Source of the DNA: Azospirillaceae bacterium
GTDB lineage: Bacteria > Pseudomonadota > Alphaproteobacteria > Azospirillales > Azospirillaceae
Direction: 5' to 3'
Assembly: GCA_031291675.1 (NCBI GenBank)
Contig: JARLIO010000045.1
Location: forward strand, 1-64,000
Length of the DNA stretch: 64,000 nt
Shown here in pieces: positions 40,783 to 51,010 of the stretch. The notes under the pieces were generated by a model. It saw nothing but the letters and a program-made list of their open reading frames with translations. It was not told the origin of the DNA and made no database searches. Position 1 is the first letter of the stretch; each line of letters opens with the position of its first letter. Made by a program: the position numbers and the translations under genes.

Positions 40783-41058
40783 ATGATCATGGCAATAAGC
40801 CCGGACGATTTGCATCAGCTCGAAGCATTGCTGGCCGCCCCGGATGTTGGCGTCACCGCACTTGCGCAATTGCGCCTGCGCCTGCCCCATCTGTCGTGGA
40901 CGCGCTGCGACGCCTCGGATGTCGGCGAACCGCCGTTTCATGTCGTCGGTCGGTTCGACATTCATCTTGTCGACAGCACCGATCATTGCACGCGGATCAC
41001 CGCCGATCCGACCCGCGCGACCGGCGTCGTCCTGGCCCAGCGGAGCCACCCGTCATGA
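40783..41058 (+). CDS. Small nif-associated protein (DUF6129-like)
   Basis: A 91-residue protein resembling small genes often found in nif/rnf regions (LRLRLPHLSWTRCDASDVGE, FDIHLVDSTDHCTRITADP, ATGVVLAQ). Function unknown. ATG 40789 is an alternative start. Its stop overlaps the next start (ATGA). Confidence 0.65.
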   Translation: MIMAISPDDLHQLEALLAAPDVGVTALAQLRLRLPHLSWTRCDASDVGEPPFHVVGRFDIHLVDSTDHCTRITADPTRATGVVLAQRSHPS

Positions 41059-42263
41059 TCGCGCCCCAGGGCACGTCCGTCGCCGATCCGGCGGAGGCAT
41101 TTGCCACCGACGACGCCGATCAGACCTTCATCCCGCTGTCGGACCCCGATATCACGGCGGCCGAACTCGCCGCGGTCGACGCTGTCCTGCGCTCGTCGCG
41201 GCTGTCGGCCGGGCCGGTCGTCGAGAAATTCGAGGCGGCGTTCGCCGCCTATCTGGGCCGCCGCTATGCCGTCGCGGTGCCCAGCGGCACAATGGGCCTG
41301 TTGATCACCCTGGCGGCTTACGGCATCGGCCCCGGCGACGAGGTCATCGCGTCCCCCTATTCCTTCCGCGAGACGGCGCACGCCATCAGCCTGGCCGGTG
41401 CCCATCCGGTGTTCGCCGATGTCGACTATTGGGATGGCACCCTGGTTCCGGCCAAGACCGAGGCCCGCATCACCGCCAGGACGCGCGCCATCGTCGCCGC
41501 CAACACCAACGGACACCCCGCGGCGTGGCTGGCATTGCGGGCGTTGGCGACCAAGCACCGCCTGATCCTGATCGAGGACTCCACCGAGGCGATCGGCTCG
41601 AAATATCAGGATGCCCTGGTCGGAACCTTCGGCGACACCGCCGTGTTCGACTTCTCCCAGCCCTCGCCCCTGACCTGCGGCGAAGGCGGAATGGTCGTCA
41701 CCGACGATATCGACGCCGTGGTGGCGTTGCGGCGTTATCGCAGCCACCGGCTGGCGGAGCGGTCGTCCGTCGTCATCAGTGCCACCCCCCCCTACCAGGC
41801 GGGCATGAGCGATCTGGCGGCGGCACTCGGTCTGGCGCAACTGACACGCCTCGATGAAATCCTGGAAAGGCGCCGCACCATCGAGAATTTGTACTATAAA
41901 CACGTGCAATCTTTCGAGGGGATCAAGGATCCCTATGTCGCGCCGGATGTCACAGAAGTCAACTTTCTGTTCTACCTGGTCCATCTCGGGACGCGTTTTT
42001 CCAAATCAAGCCGGGATGCGATCATCGAGGATTTGCGGGTCGAACAGGTCGAGGCTGCTGCCTACTGTCATCCGCTTCACCTGCAGCGATATTATCTCGA
42101 ACGGGGGTACCGGCGCGGCGATTTCTTCGTCACGGAAAAAATCGCGGATCGCGCCGTGGCACTGCCGTTTCATACGCACCTGCCCGAGGACCAGATCGCG
42201 TTCATCGTCTCGACGATGAAAGACGCGTCGATCAATGTCGGCGCGGGGGCCGCGATCTATTGA
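41055..42263 (+). CDS. DegT/DnrJ/EryC1/StrS-family protein lacking the PLP lysine
   Basis: A 402-residue fold-type I aminotransferase homologue (VVEKFEAAFAAYLGRRYAVA, IEDSTEAIGSKY). In the family the PLP lysine lies five residues before GEGG; here the segment reads FDFSQPSPLTCGEGGMVV, so that position is Ser. Ordinary transamination is therefore unlikely. DegT-like genes are known in some nif clusters without a defined role. It overlaps the preceding small gene by four bases. Confidence 0.85.
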   Translation: MIAPQGTSVADPAEAFATDDADQTFIPLSDPDITAAELAAVDAVLRSSRLSAGPVVEKFEAAFAAYLGRRYAVAVPSGTMGLLITLAAYGIGPGDEVIASPYSFRETAHAISLAGAHPVFADVDYWDGTLVPAKTEARITARTRAIVAANTNGHPAAWLALRALATKHRLILIEDSTEAIGSKYQDALVGTFGDTAVFDFSQPSPLTCGEGGMVVTDDIDAVVALRRYRSHRLAERSSVVISATPPYQAGMSDLAAALGLAQLTRLDEILERRRTIENLYYKHVQSFEGIKDPYVAPDVTEVNFLFYLVHLGTRFSKSSRDAIIEDLRVEQVEAAAYCHPLHLQRYYLERGYRRGDFFVTEKIADRAVALPFHTHLPEDQIAFIVSTMKDASINVGAGAAIY

Positions 42264-42345
42264 ATTCGATCACCACATCGCAAACCGGGTCGCACAGGGC
42301 GACACGAAACCGGACGACACAGACCAGCGCAAGGAGTGAGCCACT

Positions 42346-42654
42346 ATGTCTCTGCTGACCATCATGCCATCGGGAAAATCCATCGAAGCCGGTGAGGGCA
42401 CCTCGCTGCTCGCGGCCATTCTCGCCGCCGACGTGGCCTTGACCCACAAATGCGATGGCAAGGCGGCCTGCGGCACCTGCCACGTCTTCGTTCACGAGGG
42501 CCGGAAGGGTCTGTCAAAAATCGCCCGGGTGGAAAATGAGAAACTCGATTCCATCGTCGGTGTCGGATCCAAATCCCGTTTGGCTTGCCAGGCCCTGATC
42601 CTGGGCACCGAGAACGTCAAGGTCGAGCTCCTGGGTTTCGGTTCCGGTTTCTGA
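42346..42654 (+). CDS. Plant/adrenodoxin-type [2Fe-2S] ferredoxin
   Basis: A 102-residue ferredoxin with CDGKAACGTCHVFV (C-x5-C-x2-C) and a later Cys in RLACQALI. Strong AAGGAG ribosome site. Probably an electron carrier expressed with nitrogenase, as for the FdxD-type ferredoxins of other diazotrophs. It follows the DegT-like gene. Confidence 0.88.
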   Translation: MSLLTIMPSGKSIEAGEGTSLLAAILAADVALTHKCDGKAACGTCHVFVHEGRKGLSKIARVENEKLDSIVGVGSKSRLACQALILGTENVKVELLGFGSGF

Positions 42655-42674
42655 CCTGGGGGAGGACAACGGCA

Positions 42675-42896
42675 ATGACAACCGATAGCATCCTGATCCA
42701 TGTCCGTTTCGCTCCCAACGGTGCGGTCGTCGAGATCGGCGAACGCCCGCCGACGATCAGCCCGCAGGACTGGTTCAACCTGTTGAGCCGCCAAGCCGCG
42801 AACCATTACCAGACCTTCGCGGGCGGGCGCGGCACCTTTCGGGTACCGCACCAACAGCTCCTGGACCTGTCGCAGCCGCAACAGGGAGAAAGCTGA
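42675..42896 (+). CDS. Small nif-associated protein of unknown function
   Basis: A 73-residue protein (ILIHVRFAPNGAVVEIGERP, SPQDWFNLLSRQAANHYQTF, GGRGTFRVPHQQL). The start at 42675 follows GGGGAGGAC. I recall similar small proteins in nif regions but no function. It sits between two redox proteins. Confidence 0.65.
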   Translation: MTTDSILIHVRFAPNGAVVEIGERPPTISPQDWFNLLSRQAANHYQTFAGGRGTFRVPHQQLLDLSQPQQGES

Positions 42897-43046
42897 CAAT
42901 CCGCCGGGACACATCCTGGCTGAACGCGACCGGGCCCGAAGGCCGGATCCAACGAAACCTTGACCGGACGGGGCGGCGCGGGTTCCGTGCCCGCCCCGTC
43001 CTCGCGGCTCCCCCTCAAACAGGGCCCCAATCAAAGAGGAAAAGAC

Positions 43047-43505
43047 ATGCCTGCAGGGACCGTCGAAGTCTTCGTCGTCTGCGCCGCCACGAGCATCGAG
43101 CCCGGCAGCGCCAAGGCCTTCAGCTTGTCGCGGGTCGATGCCGAGGGCCAGATCCGGCCTTTCGCGATCTTCATCGTGCGAACCCTGGCGGACGGATATT
43201 TCGGCTATGTCAACGCGTGCCCACACCAGGGCAGTTGGCTGAACTTCGGCGCCGGCACGTTCTTCGCCGCCGACCGGCGGCTTCTCGAATGCGGTCGCCA
43301 TCAAGCAAAATTCGAGATCGAGACCGGGCTGTGCGTCGCGGGTCCCTGCAAAGGCGAAAACCTTGAACCGGTCGCGATTGTCGTCATCGACGGCGAACTC
43401 TGCCTGTGCGGCGTCACGCTCGTCGAAGATCACGGCGGCCCCGATCCGTTCAGCGGCGTCGACGACGCCGACGAGACGATGGAAATCATGATTCATCCGG
43501 ATTGA
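43047..43505 (+). CDS. Rieske-type [2Fe-2S] protein (second copy)
   Basis: A 152-residue protein with ligand motifs CPHQGSWLNF and CGRHQAKFE. It is related to the Rieske protein at 23299, sharing GPCKG near the end of the cluster domain and a similar tail, plus a longer acidic C terminus. The start at 43047 follows AGAGGAAAAG. It probably carries electrons; partner unknown. Confidence 0.85.
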   Translation: MPAGTVEVFVVCAATSIEPGSAKAFSLSRVDAEGQIRPFAIFIVRTLADGYFGYVNACPHQGSWLNFGAGTFFAADRRLLECGRHQAKFEIETGLCVAGPCKGENLEPVAIVVIDGELCLCGVTLVEDHGGPDPFSGVDDADETMEIMIHPD

Positions 43506-43546
43506 AGGATGATCCTGTAATTTGACCGCAACGAAGGGAGTTGACG

Positions 43547-43942
43547 ATGGCGGATGGTGACGTGACGATCTCCTTGTTCGACCGGCTTGGCGGGGTGGTC
43601 ACCATCGACCGTCTGGTCGAGGACTTTTATCGCCGGATGGATACGCTGCCAGCGGCCGCAACGATCCGGGCGATGCACCCGCGCGACCTCGGTCCGACCC
43701 GACAGACGCTGAAGCAATACCTCACGGAGTGGAGCGGCGGACCCAAGCTTTATTCGGTCGAGAAAGGACACCCGCGTTTGCGCCAACGGCATATGGGGTT
43801 CGCGATCGGCAACGCCGAGCGCGATGCCTGGCTGCTGTGCATGCGCGGCGCGCTCGACGAAACCATCGCCGATGACGACACCCGGGCGGAGATCGATGCG
43901 GCCCTGACCAAACTCGCGGATTGGATGCGCAACCGGGCCTGA
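43547..43942 (+). CDS. Truncated haemoglobin (group II-like)
   Basis: A 131-residue globin (LFDRLGGVVTIDRLVEDFYR, KQYLTEWSGGPKLYS, RLRQRHMGFAIGNAERDAWL) with the proximal-His region RHMGFAIG and the distal Trp region WLLCM. ATG 43547 is six bases behind GGGAG. In the nif cluster it may bind O2 or NO to protect nitrogenase. It is the last gene of the run that starts at nifB. Confidence 0.85.
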   Translation: MADGDVTISLFDRLGGVVTIDRLVEDFYRRMDTLPAAATIRAMHPRDLGPTRQTLKQYLTEWSGGPKLYSVEKGHPRLRQRHMGFAIGNAERDAWLLCMRGALDETIADDDTRAEIDAALTKLADWMRNRA

Positions 43943-43953
43943 CAGCGTCCCGG

Positions 43954-44193
43954 TCACAGCGGGACGCCGAAGAAATCCTCGTCGGCGCCGCCCCAGGCTT
44001 TGTGCAAGGCCAGGGCATCGGACCATTTCGCGGCCTCCCCCGGGTCGGCGCCGCGATGGCTGATCCGCCCCTCGGGATTGCCGACGACCAGATAGCCTCG
44101 CGCGTTGCGGATGAAACGCTGAAGATCCTTGTTGTCCGTCGGACGGACGACGCAGCGCGGTACCGCGTCGATGAGAATGGTCATCGGCAACAC
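43954..44193 (-). CDS. Small unknown protein downstream of the dienelactone hydrolase
   Basis: A 79-residue protein (ILIDAVPRCVVRPTDNKDLQ, ARGYLVVGNPEGRISHRGAD). A GTG start at 44193 is preferred, eight bases behind AGGAGG. It follows the hydrolase gene by 31 bases, so probably the same transcript. I do not recognise it. Confidence 0.6.
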   Translation of the reverse strand: MLPMTILIDAVPRCVVRPTDNKDLQRFIRNARGYLVVGNPEGRISHRGADPGEAAKWSDALALHKAWGGADEDFFGVPL

Positions 44194-44224
44194 GGTTGCG
44201 TCCTCCTGTTCCGCCGGCGCCGCT

Positions 44225-44989
44225 TCAGTCCATCGGCGGCCCGAGATCGTCACCGCCCTTCTTTTTCTTCTTCTTCTCCGGCTTTTGCTGCAGGTAGATC
44301 CCGGCGTTTTTCAACACGATCGGTGGCTGGCCCGCGACGAATTGCGAGATCCAGGTCAGCGTCCGTTCCTCGGCGCTGCGGGCGGAATCCGCGTCATAAC
44401 TGTCGCGGTCGTCGCCGTTGAAACCGTGGCCGGCGGGATAGGAGAAGACGCTGACATCGGGCCGGTGGGCGCGAAACTGGGTCACGTCCTCGAACGGGAT
44501 CAGCAGATCACTTTCGCCAAAATGCAGCAGCGTCGGAACCCTGCGCTTTTCCCGATAGTCATCCACGATCCCGCCGCCGTAATAGCCGACGGCGCAGGCC
44601 AGGCCGGTGACCCGGTTGGAGGCGGTGTAGGCCAGATACCCACCCCAGCAATAGCCGATGATCGCGACCTTCCCCGCCTCGCTGACAGCATCGACCGCCG
44701 CCTGGATGTCAGCCAGGGATTCGGCCACACCGACCTGCCGGGCGAGCTCGAGACCCTCGGTCAGGCCGACATCGTCATAGCCGAGCACAACATCGGTCTT
44801 GACCCGATCGAACACCGCCGGCGCGATTGCGACATAGCCCTGTCGGGCGAAATCATCGACGATCTTGCGGATATGCGGGTTGACCCCGAACATCTCCGGA
44901 ACGACCACGATGGCCCCTTTGGCGGCGTCCGGCGGATCGGCCCGGTAGGCCGAGAAGGCGTGGCCGTCCTTCGCCGTCAGTGCAATCAT
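44225..44989 (-). CDS. Dienelactone hydrolase family protein
   Basis: An alpha/beta hydrolase of 254 residues with the nucleophile motif GYCWGGYLA (Cys), a following Asp region (HFGESDLLIP) and the His in YPAGHGFNGDD. The family hydrolyses lactones or carboxyl esters; the true substrate here is unknown. It ends with a run of six Lys (EKKKKKKGG). The start at 44989 follows GGAGGG. A sigma54-type promoter and a NifA site lie upstream on its strand, linking it to nitrogen fixation. Confidence 0.85.
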   Translation of the reverse strand: MIALTAKDGHAFSAYRADPPDAAKGAIVVVPEMFGVNPHIRKIVDDFARQGYVAIAPAVFDRVKTDVVLGYDDVGLTEGLELARQVGVAESLADIQAAVDAVSEAGKVAIIGYCWGGYLAYTASNRVTGLACAVGYYGGGIVDDYREKRRVPTLLHFGESDLLIPFEDVTQFRAHRPDVSVFSYPAGHGFNGDDRDSYDADSARSAEERTLTWISQFVAGQPPIVLKNAGIYLQQKPEKKKKKKGGDDLGPPMD

Positions 44990-45079
44990 GACACCCTCCA
45001 TGACATCCCCGATTCCTGGTTCATTCGAAACGATGGAAGGGCCGTCGAACGCGGTCCGCCATTACGAATAATTCCAGTA

Positions 45080-45095
45080 TGCAGATCGGGTGCCA
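45080..45095 (-). promoter_or_regulatory. Candidate sigma54 promoter of the dienelactone hydrolase unit
   Basis: Minus-strand reading TGGCAC-CCGAT-CTGCA: perfect -24 hexamer and one deviation in the -12 element, with GG/GC spacing kept. It lies about 90 bases before the start codon. Confidence 0.6.
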
Positions 45096-45201
45096 GACCA
45101 GAGATCCCGTCGTGATGCCCGCAAATCCGCCATCCGGCCGAAGCGGGCCCGCGGCCGACGATCCGCGGAGCCTCCAAAACAGCGGGTTCGCGAGCCGGGC
45201 T

Positions 45202-45217
45202 TGTCGGCATTGCGACA
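45202..45217 (-). promoter_or_regulatory. NifA site for the dienelactone hydrolase promoter
   Basis: Perfect TGT-N10-ACA about 107 bases upstream of the minus-strand -24 element and 269 bases from the sufB -24 element. Confidence 0.6.
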
Positions 45218-45368
45218 CAGACCGCCCGGGTTGCGATCGGCGACGGCGTTGCCATCGTGCGCCCCATGGTCGCGAACCGGCGCGGTCCCGCGCCATTTCC
45301 ACGGCTCCGACGCCGCGGCTGCGAGAACGACCCGCAGCCTCCAGACCGTGGCCGGTCATGAATCCGAC

Positions 45369-45384
45369 TGTCGGGTTTGCAACA
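45369..45384 (+). promoter_or_regulatory. NifA upstream activator site of the suf operon
   Basis: Perfect TGT-N10-ACA, 101 bases before the sufB -24 element. Confidence 0.7.
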
Positions 45385-45485
45385 TCGGCCAGGGACAAAA
45401 AGCCGGCGTCACAATCCAGCGTCAAAACCCGATTATCCCGTTGGTTGAAGGACATAAGGGATGTTTGTCCGACATCCCAGGCCGC

Positions 45486-45501
45486 TGGCACGCCGGTTGC
45501 T
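45486..45501 (+). promoter_or_regulatory. Sigma54 promoter of sufBCDSU
   Basis: TGGCAC-GCCGG-TTGCT, the same 16 bases as the nifH promoter, 38 bases before the sufB start. Confidence 0.92.
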
Positions 45502-45539
45502 TTCTCCCTGTTTCGAAATGACACGGTCTTTTCTTGAGA

Positions 45540-47075
<1,536 letters not shown>

Positions 47076-47139
47076 AAATACCCCGCTGCAAGGTGCCAAA
47101 CCGCGCCCACCGTCCCTCCCGCGATCGGCAAAGGTCCCC

Positions 47140-47901
47140 ATGAGCAACCTCCTCGAAATCCATGACTTGCGTGCCCGGACCCTCGGTGGTCGTGACATCC
47201 TCAAGGGAATCAATCTGACCATCGCGCCGGGTGAGGTCCATGCCATCATGGGCCCCAACGGTGCCGGCAAGAGCACCCTTTCCAGCGTGCTCGCCGGCAA
47301 GCCCGGCTATGAAGTCACGGGCGGCAGCGTGCTGTATCAGGGCCGCGACCTGCTGGCGCTTCCCGCCGATGCCCGGGCGCGCGAGGGGATCTTCCTCGCG
47401 TTTCAGTACCCGGTCGAAATCCCGGGTGTCAACAACACCTACTTTCTGCGGGCTGCGCTGAATGCCGGGCGCCGTCACCGCGGCGAACCGGAACTTGACG
47501 CCGCGCAATTCCTTAAGGCGGTCAAGGAAAAGCTCAAGCTGCTCGACATCAGCAGCGACCTGCTGCAGCGCCCGGTCAATGTCGGCTTCTCGGGCGGCGA
47601 GAAGAAACGCAACGAGATTTTCCAGATGGCGATGCTGGAGCCGCGGCTGGCCGTGCTCGACGAAACCGACAGCGGGCTCGATATCGACGCGCTGCGCGTC
47701 GTGTCGAACGGCGTCAATCGGCTGCGCGACCCGCAGCGCGCGATCGTCATGATCACACACTACCAGCGCCTGCTTGACTACATCGTCCCGGACCATGTTC
47801 ACGTCCTGAGCGACGGCCGGATCGTCGCCTCCGGCGACAAGACCCTGGCCGCGACGCTGGAGCAGACCGGTTACGCCCATCTCGACAGCGCCGCGGCATA
47901 G
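47140..47901 (+). CDS. sufC: Fe-S assembly ATPase SufC
   Basis: ABC ATPase of SufBC2D. Walker A is GPNGAGKST, the signature is FSGGEKKRNEI, Walker B is LAVLDETDSGLDID, and the H-loop His is in MITHYQR. The 253 residues are normal. It starts 64 bases after sufB. Confidence 0.97.
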   Translation: MSNLLEIHDLRARTLGGRDILKGINLTIAPGEVHAIMGPNGAGKSTLSSVLAGKPGYEVTGGSVLYQGRDLLALPADARAREGIFLAFQYPVEIPGVNNTYFLRAALNAGRRHRGEPELDAAQFLKAVKEKLKLLDISSDLLQRPVNVGFSGGEKKRNEIFQMAMLEPRLAVLDETDSGLDIDALRVVSNGVNRLRDPQRAIVMITHYQRLLDYIVPDHVHVLSDGRIVASGDKTLAATLEQTGYAHLDSAAA

Positions 47902-47915
47902 GGGGGCGGGATATC

Positions 47916-49256
47916 ATGACGATCAGCGAGCAGGTCGCACCCTTTGTCCGCGCATTTCGCACGGCCCCGGGCATCTCCGACGAACCGGAATGGCTGTGCG
48001 CCCACCGCGACGCCTCGATCCGCCACTTCGCGGCGACCGGTTTTCCGACACGCAGCGCGGAATCCTGGCGCTTCACCGACCTGCGACCGCTGACGGCGTC
48101 GCCGATTCTGCCGGCACCGGATGCGGTTCCCAATGCCTCGGAACGGGCACTTGCCGACCCGCCGCCTTCCGACCCGCCGCCTTCCGAATTGTCCGTTCCG
48201 ACCCATCGGATCATCCTGGTCAACGGCCGCTTCATCCCCAGGCTTTCCCGGATCGGGGCCCTGCCCCCCGGCGTCTGGCTTGGTTCCACGGCCGACACCG
48301 TCAAGGCGCGCCCCGGCCTGATTGCGGCAGCCTTCGACGCCAGCGAGATTGTCGGCTCGCAGCCCTTCGCCGCGCTCAACGCGGCGTTCTTCGCCGATGG
48401 CTTTGTCCTGGCCCTGGAACCCGGTGCGGTGCTTGAGACGCCGATCGAGGTGATCCATCTCGGCCGGACCGACACCCCGGTGGCGTTCCATCTGCGCAAT
48501 GCGATCATCGCCGGATCCGGCAGCCGGGCCACGGTGATCGAAAGCACCGAGGGTTCCGGCCCGGGCTGGACCAACGCGGTCACCGCCATCACCGTCGACG
48601 CTGACGCATCACTGCGCCATATCAGGATCCAGAACGACGGGAGCGAAGCGATCCATACGGCGCTGACGCGGGCAACCCTGGCCCGTGGCGCGCGCTATGA
48701 AAACTTCGCCCTGACCCTGGGCGCGCGCCTGTCGCGCCAGGACATTCAGGTCGCGCTCAGCGGCGAGGGCGCATCCGTGGCTCTGAATGGCGCCTATCTG
48801 CTGAGGGGGGAGCAGGAGGCAACCTTCGCCCCCCATGTCGATCATCAGGCACCCGGATGCCGGACCGACGAAGTGCTCAAAGGCGTGATGCAGGATCATG
48901 CCCACGGCGTGTTTCTCGGAACCATTGCCGTGCGTCCCGGCGCCGATCAGACCGACGCGCGACAGTTGAACCGCAATCTGCTGCTGAGTCCCTGGGCACA
49001 TGTCGACACCAAGCCCGAATTGGAGATCCTGGCGGACGATGTCAAATGCAGCCATGGTGCCACGGTCGGCAGCCTTGATGAAGCGGCGTTATTCTATCTC
49101 CAGGCGCGCGGCCTTGATGAGACCACGGCGCGGCACATGCTGATCGAAGCTTTCGCCGCCGACGTCATCGACACCGCCGCGTTGGGCGATATCCTCAGCG
49201 CCCCGTTGCGCCGGCATCTGCGGGACTGGCTCGGCCAGGTTGGCGGTGCCGCATGA
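47916..49256 (+). CDS. sufD: Fe-S assembly protein SufD
   Basis: Partner of SufB in the scaffold. Family features are RHFAATGFPTRSAESWRFTD at the N terminus and LSPWAHVDTKPELEILADDV plus KCSHGATVGSLDE at the C terminus. The 446 residues fit. A small direct repeat (PPSDPPPSE) lies near residues 87-95. It overlaps sufS by four bases. Confidence 0.94.
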   Translation: MTISEQVAPFVRAFRTAPGISDEPEWLCAHRDASIRHFAATGFPTRSAESWRFTDLRPLTASPILPAPDAVPNASERALADPPPSDPPPSELSVPTHRIILVNGRFIPRLSRIGALPPGVWLGSTADTVKARPGLIAAAFDASEIVGSQPFAALNAAFFADGFVLALEPGAVLETPIEVIHLGRTDTPVAFHLRNAIIAGSGSRATVIESTEGSGPGWTNAVTAITVDADASLRHIRIQNDGSEAIHTALTRATLARGARYENFALTLGARLSRQDIQVALSGEGASVALNGAYLLRGEQEATFAPHVDHQAPGCRTDEVLKGVMQDHAHGVFLGTIAVRPGADQTDARQLNRNLLLSPWAHVDTKPELEILADDVKCSHGATVGSLDEAALFYLQARGLDETTARHMLIEAFAADVIDTAALGDILSAPLRRHLRDWLGQVGGAA

Positions 49257-50515
49257 CGATGCTGGCACCGCTCCGGCCCGTGGCCGGCAACAGCTTCGAT
49301 GTCGCGTGGATCCGGCGCGAATTTCCGGTGTTTGAGCGAAATCCCGGCTTGGTTTTCCTCGACACCGCGGCGAGCGCCCAGAAACCGCGCAGCGTCATCG
49401 ACGGTATCGCCGAATTCTATCGCTCGGATTACGCCAACGTGCATCGCGGCGTCTATGGCCTGAGTGCGCGATCGACGGCACGCTTCGAAGGCGCCCGCGA
49501 AACGGTGCGCCGCTTCCTCAACGCCGCCGATGTCAGCGAGATCGTGTTCGTCCGCGGCGCAACCGAGGGCCTTAATCTGGTCGCCCAGTCCTGGGGCGCC
49601 ACGTTCCTGAAGCCGGGCGACCAGGTGCTGCTCTCGGCGTTGGAGCACCATTCCAATATCGTGCCCTGGCAGCAATTGCGCGATCGCCTCGGCCTGGAAC
49701 TGGTGATCGTGCCGCTCGACAGCAGCGGCGGGCTCGACGTTGCGGCGTTTGAACGGCTGCTCACCCCGCGGACCCGCCTGGTCGCAATCACCCATATCGC
49801 CAATGTCACCGGGCATGTGGTTCCCGCGGCCGCGCTGGTGCGGCTGGCGCACGCACGGGGCGCCAAGATCCTGCTCGACGGTTGTCAGGCGGTGCCGCGC
49901 CTTCCCGTCGACGTCCAGGCTCTCGATTGTGACTTCTACGTCCTGTCCGGCCACAAATGCTATGGGCCCACAGGCATCGGCGTCCTTTACGCAAAACGTG
50001 CGATCCTGGATGCCATGCCACCCTGGCAAAGCGGCGGCGACATGATCACCACCGTCACCTTCGAGCGGACAACCTACCAGGAGCCGCCACAACGGTTCGA
50101 GGCGGGCACGCCCGACATTTCCGGTGCCATTGGTTTGGCCCTGGCGCTCGACTTCATGGACCAGGTGGGCCGGACGACGATCCGCGATCACGAGCAGGCA
50201 TTGACCCGTTATGCCCGCGACCGCCTTGCCACGATGCCCGGCGTCAGTGTGGTCGGTGCCGGTTCGGAATGCCTGGGCGTGGTGTCGTTCACCGTCGACG
50301 GCGTGCACCCCCATGATCTCGCCACGATCTTCGACCAGAGCAATGTGGCGATCCGGGCCGGCCATCATTGTGCGCAACCTCTCATGGATACATTGGGATT
50401 GGCAGCGACGGCACGCGCTTCATTCGGCATCTATAGCGATGAAAGCGATGTCGACGCCCTGGTAACCGCGATCCGGGCGGCCCAGCGTCTGTTCGATCGG
50501 CCGGTTCAGGGCTAA
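49253..50515 (+). CDS. sufS: Cysteine desulfurase SufS
   Basis: Group II cysteine desulfurase. The PLP lysine is in VLSGHKCYGPTGIG and the catalytic Cys in RAGHHCAQPLMD. The N-terminal VFLDTAASAQKPRSVID is typical. The 420 residues fit. It supplies sulfur to SufU/SufBCD and is distinct from NifS at 25537. Confidence 0.96.
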   Translation: MTMLAPLRPVAGNSFDVAWIRREFPVFERNPGLVFLDTAASAQKPRSVIDGIAEFYRSDYANVHRGVYGLSARSTARFEGARETVRRFLNAADVSEIVFVRGATEGLNLVAQSWGATFLKPGDQVLLSALEHHSNIVPWQQLRDRLGLELVIVPLDSSGGLDVAAFERLLTPRTRLVAITHIANVTGHVVPAAALVRLAHARGAKILLDGCQAVPRLPVDVQALDCDFYVLSGHKCYGPTGIGVLYAKRAILDAMPPWQSGGDMITTVTFERTTYQEPPQRFEAGTPDISGAIGLALALDFMDQVGRTTIRDHEQALTRYARDRLATMPGVSVVGAGSECLGVVSFTVDGVHPHDLATIFDQSNVAIRAGHHCAQPLMDTLGLAATARASFGIYSDESDVDALVTAIRAAQRLFDRPVQG

Positions 50516-50541
50516 GGGTTTTTGCCTCAGGAGCGTTTGCG

Positions 50542-51006
50542 ATGGATCTACGCGAGCTGTATCAGGACATCATTCTCGACCACGGCCGCCACCCGCGAAA
50601 TTTCGGCGCACTGAGTGACGCCAGTCATTTTGCGCACGGCCACAATCCACTCTGCGGCGACAAGGTTACGATCTTCGTCAAGCTTGACGGGGACCGCATT
50701 GTCGAGGCCCGTTTCGAAGGTCACGGCTGCGCGATTTCCACCGCATCGGCCTCGCTGATGACCGAAGTCGTCAAGAACAAAACGCTGGCCGAGGCCGACG
50801 CGTTGTTCCAGAACTTCCACACCAAGGTCACCGGTGGCGAGCAGATCGCACTGCCGGCGGCCCTGGAGGACGATGGCGACCGGCTGGAACCGCTTGCCGG
50901 TGTCAAGTCCTACCCCGCGCGGGTCAAGTGCGCCACCCTGGCCTGGCATACTTTCGAAGCCGCGATGCATGCCGGCAGCATCGCCGCCGCTGTCAAGACG
51001 GAATAG
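50542..51006 (+). CDS. sufU: SUF sulfur-acceptor protein SufU
   Basis: A 154-residue IscU-like protein with the SufU pattern LYQDIILDHGRHPRNFG, NPLCGDKVTI, GHGCAISTASASLMTE and the final Cys in RVKCATLAWHTF. It accepts sulfur from SufS. Its presence may offset the missing N-terminal scaffold domain of NifU. Confidence 0.93.
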   Translation: MDLRELYQDIILDHGRHPRNFGALSDASHFAHGHNPLCGDKVTIFVKLDGDRIVEARFEGHGCAISTASASLMTEVVKNKTLAEADALFQNFHTKVTGGEQIALPAALEDDGDRLEPLAGVKSYPARVKCATLAWHTFEAAMHAGSIAAAVKTE

Positions 51007-51010
51007 ACCG

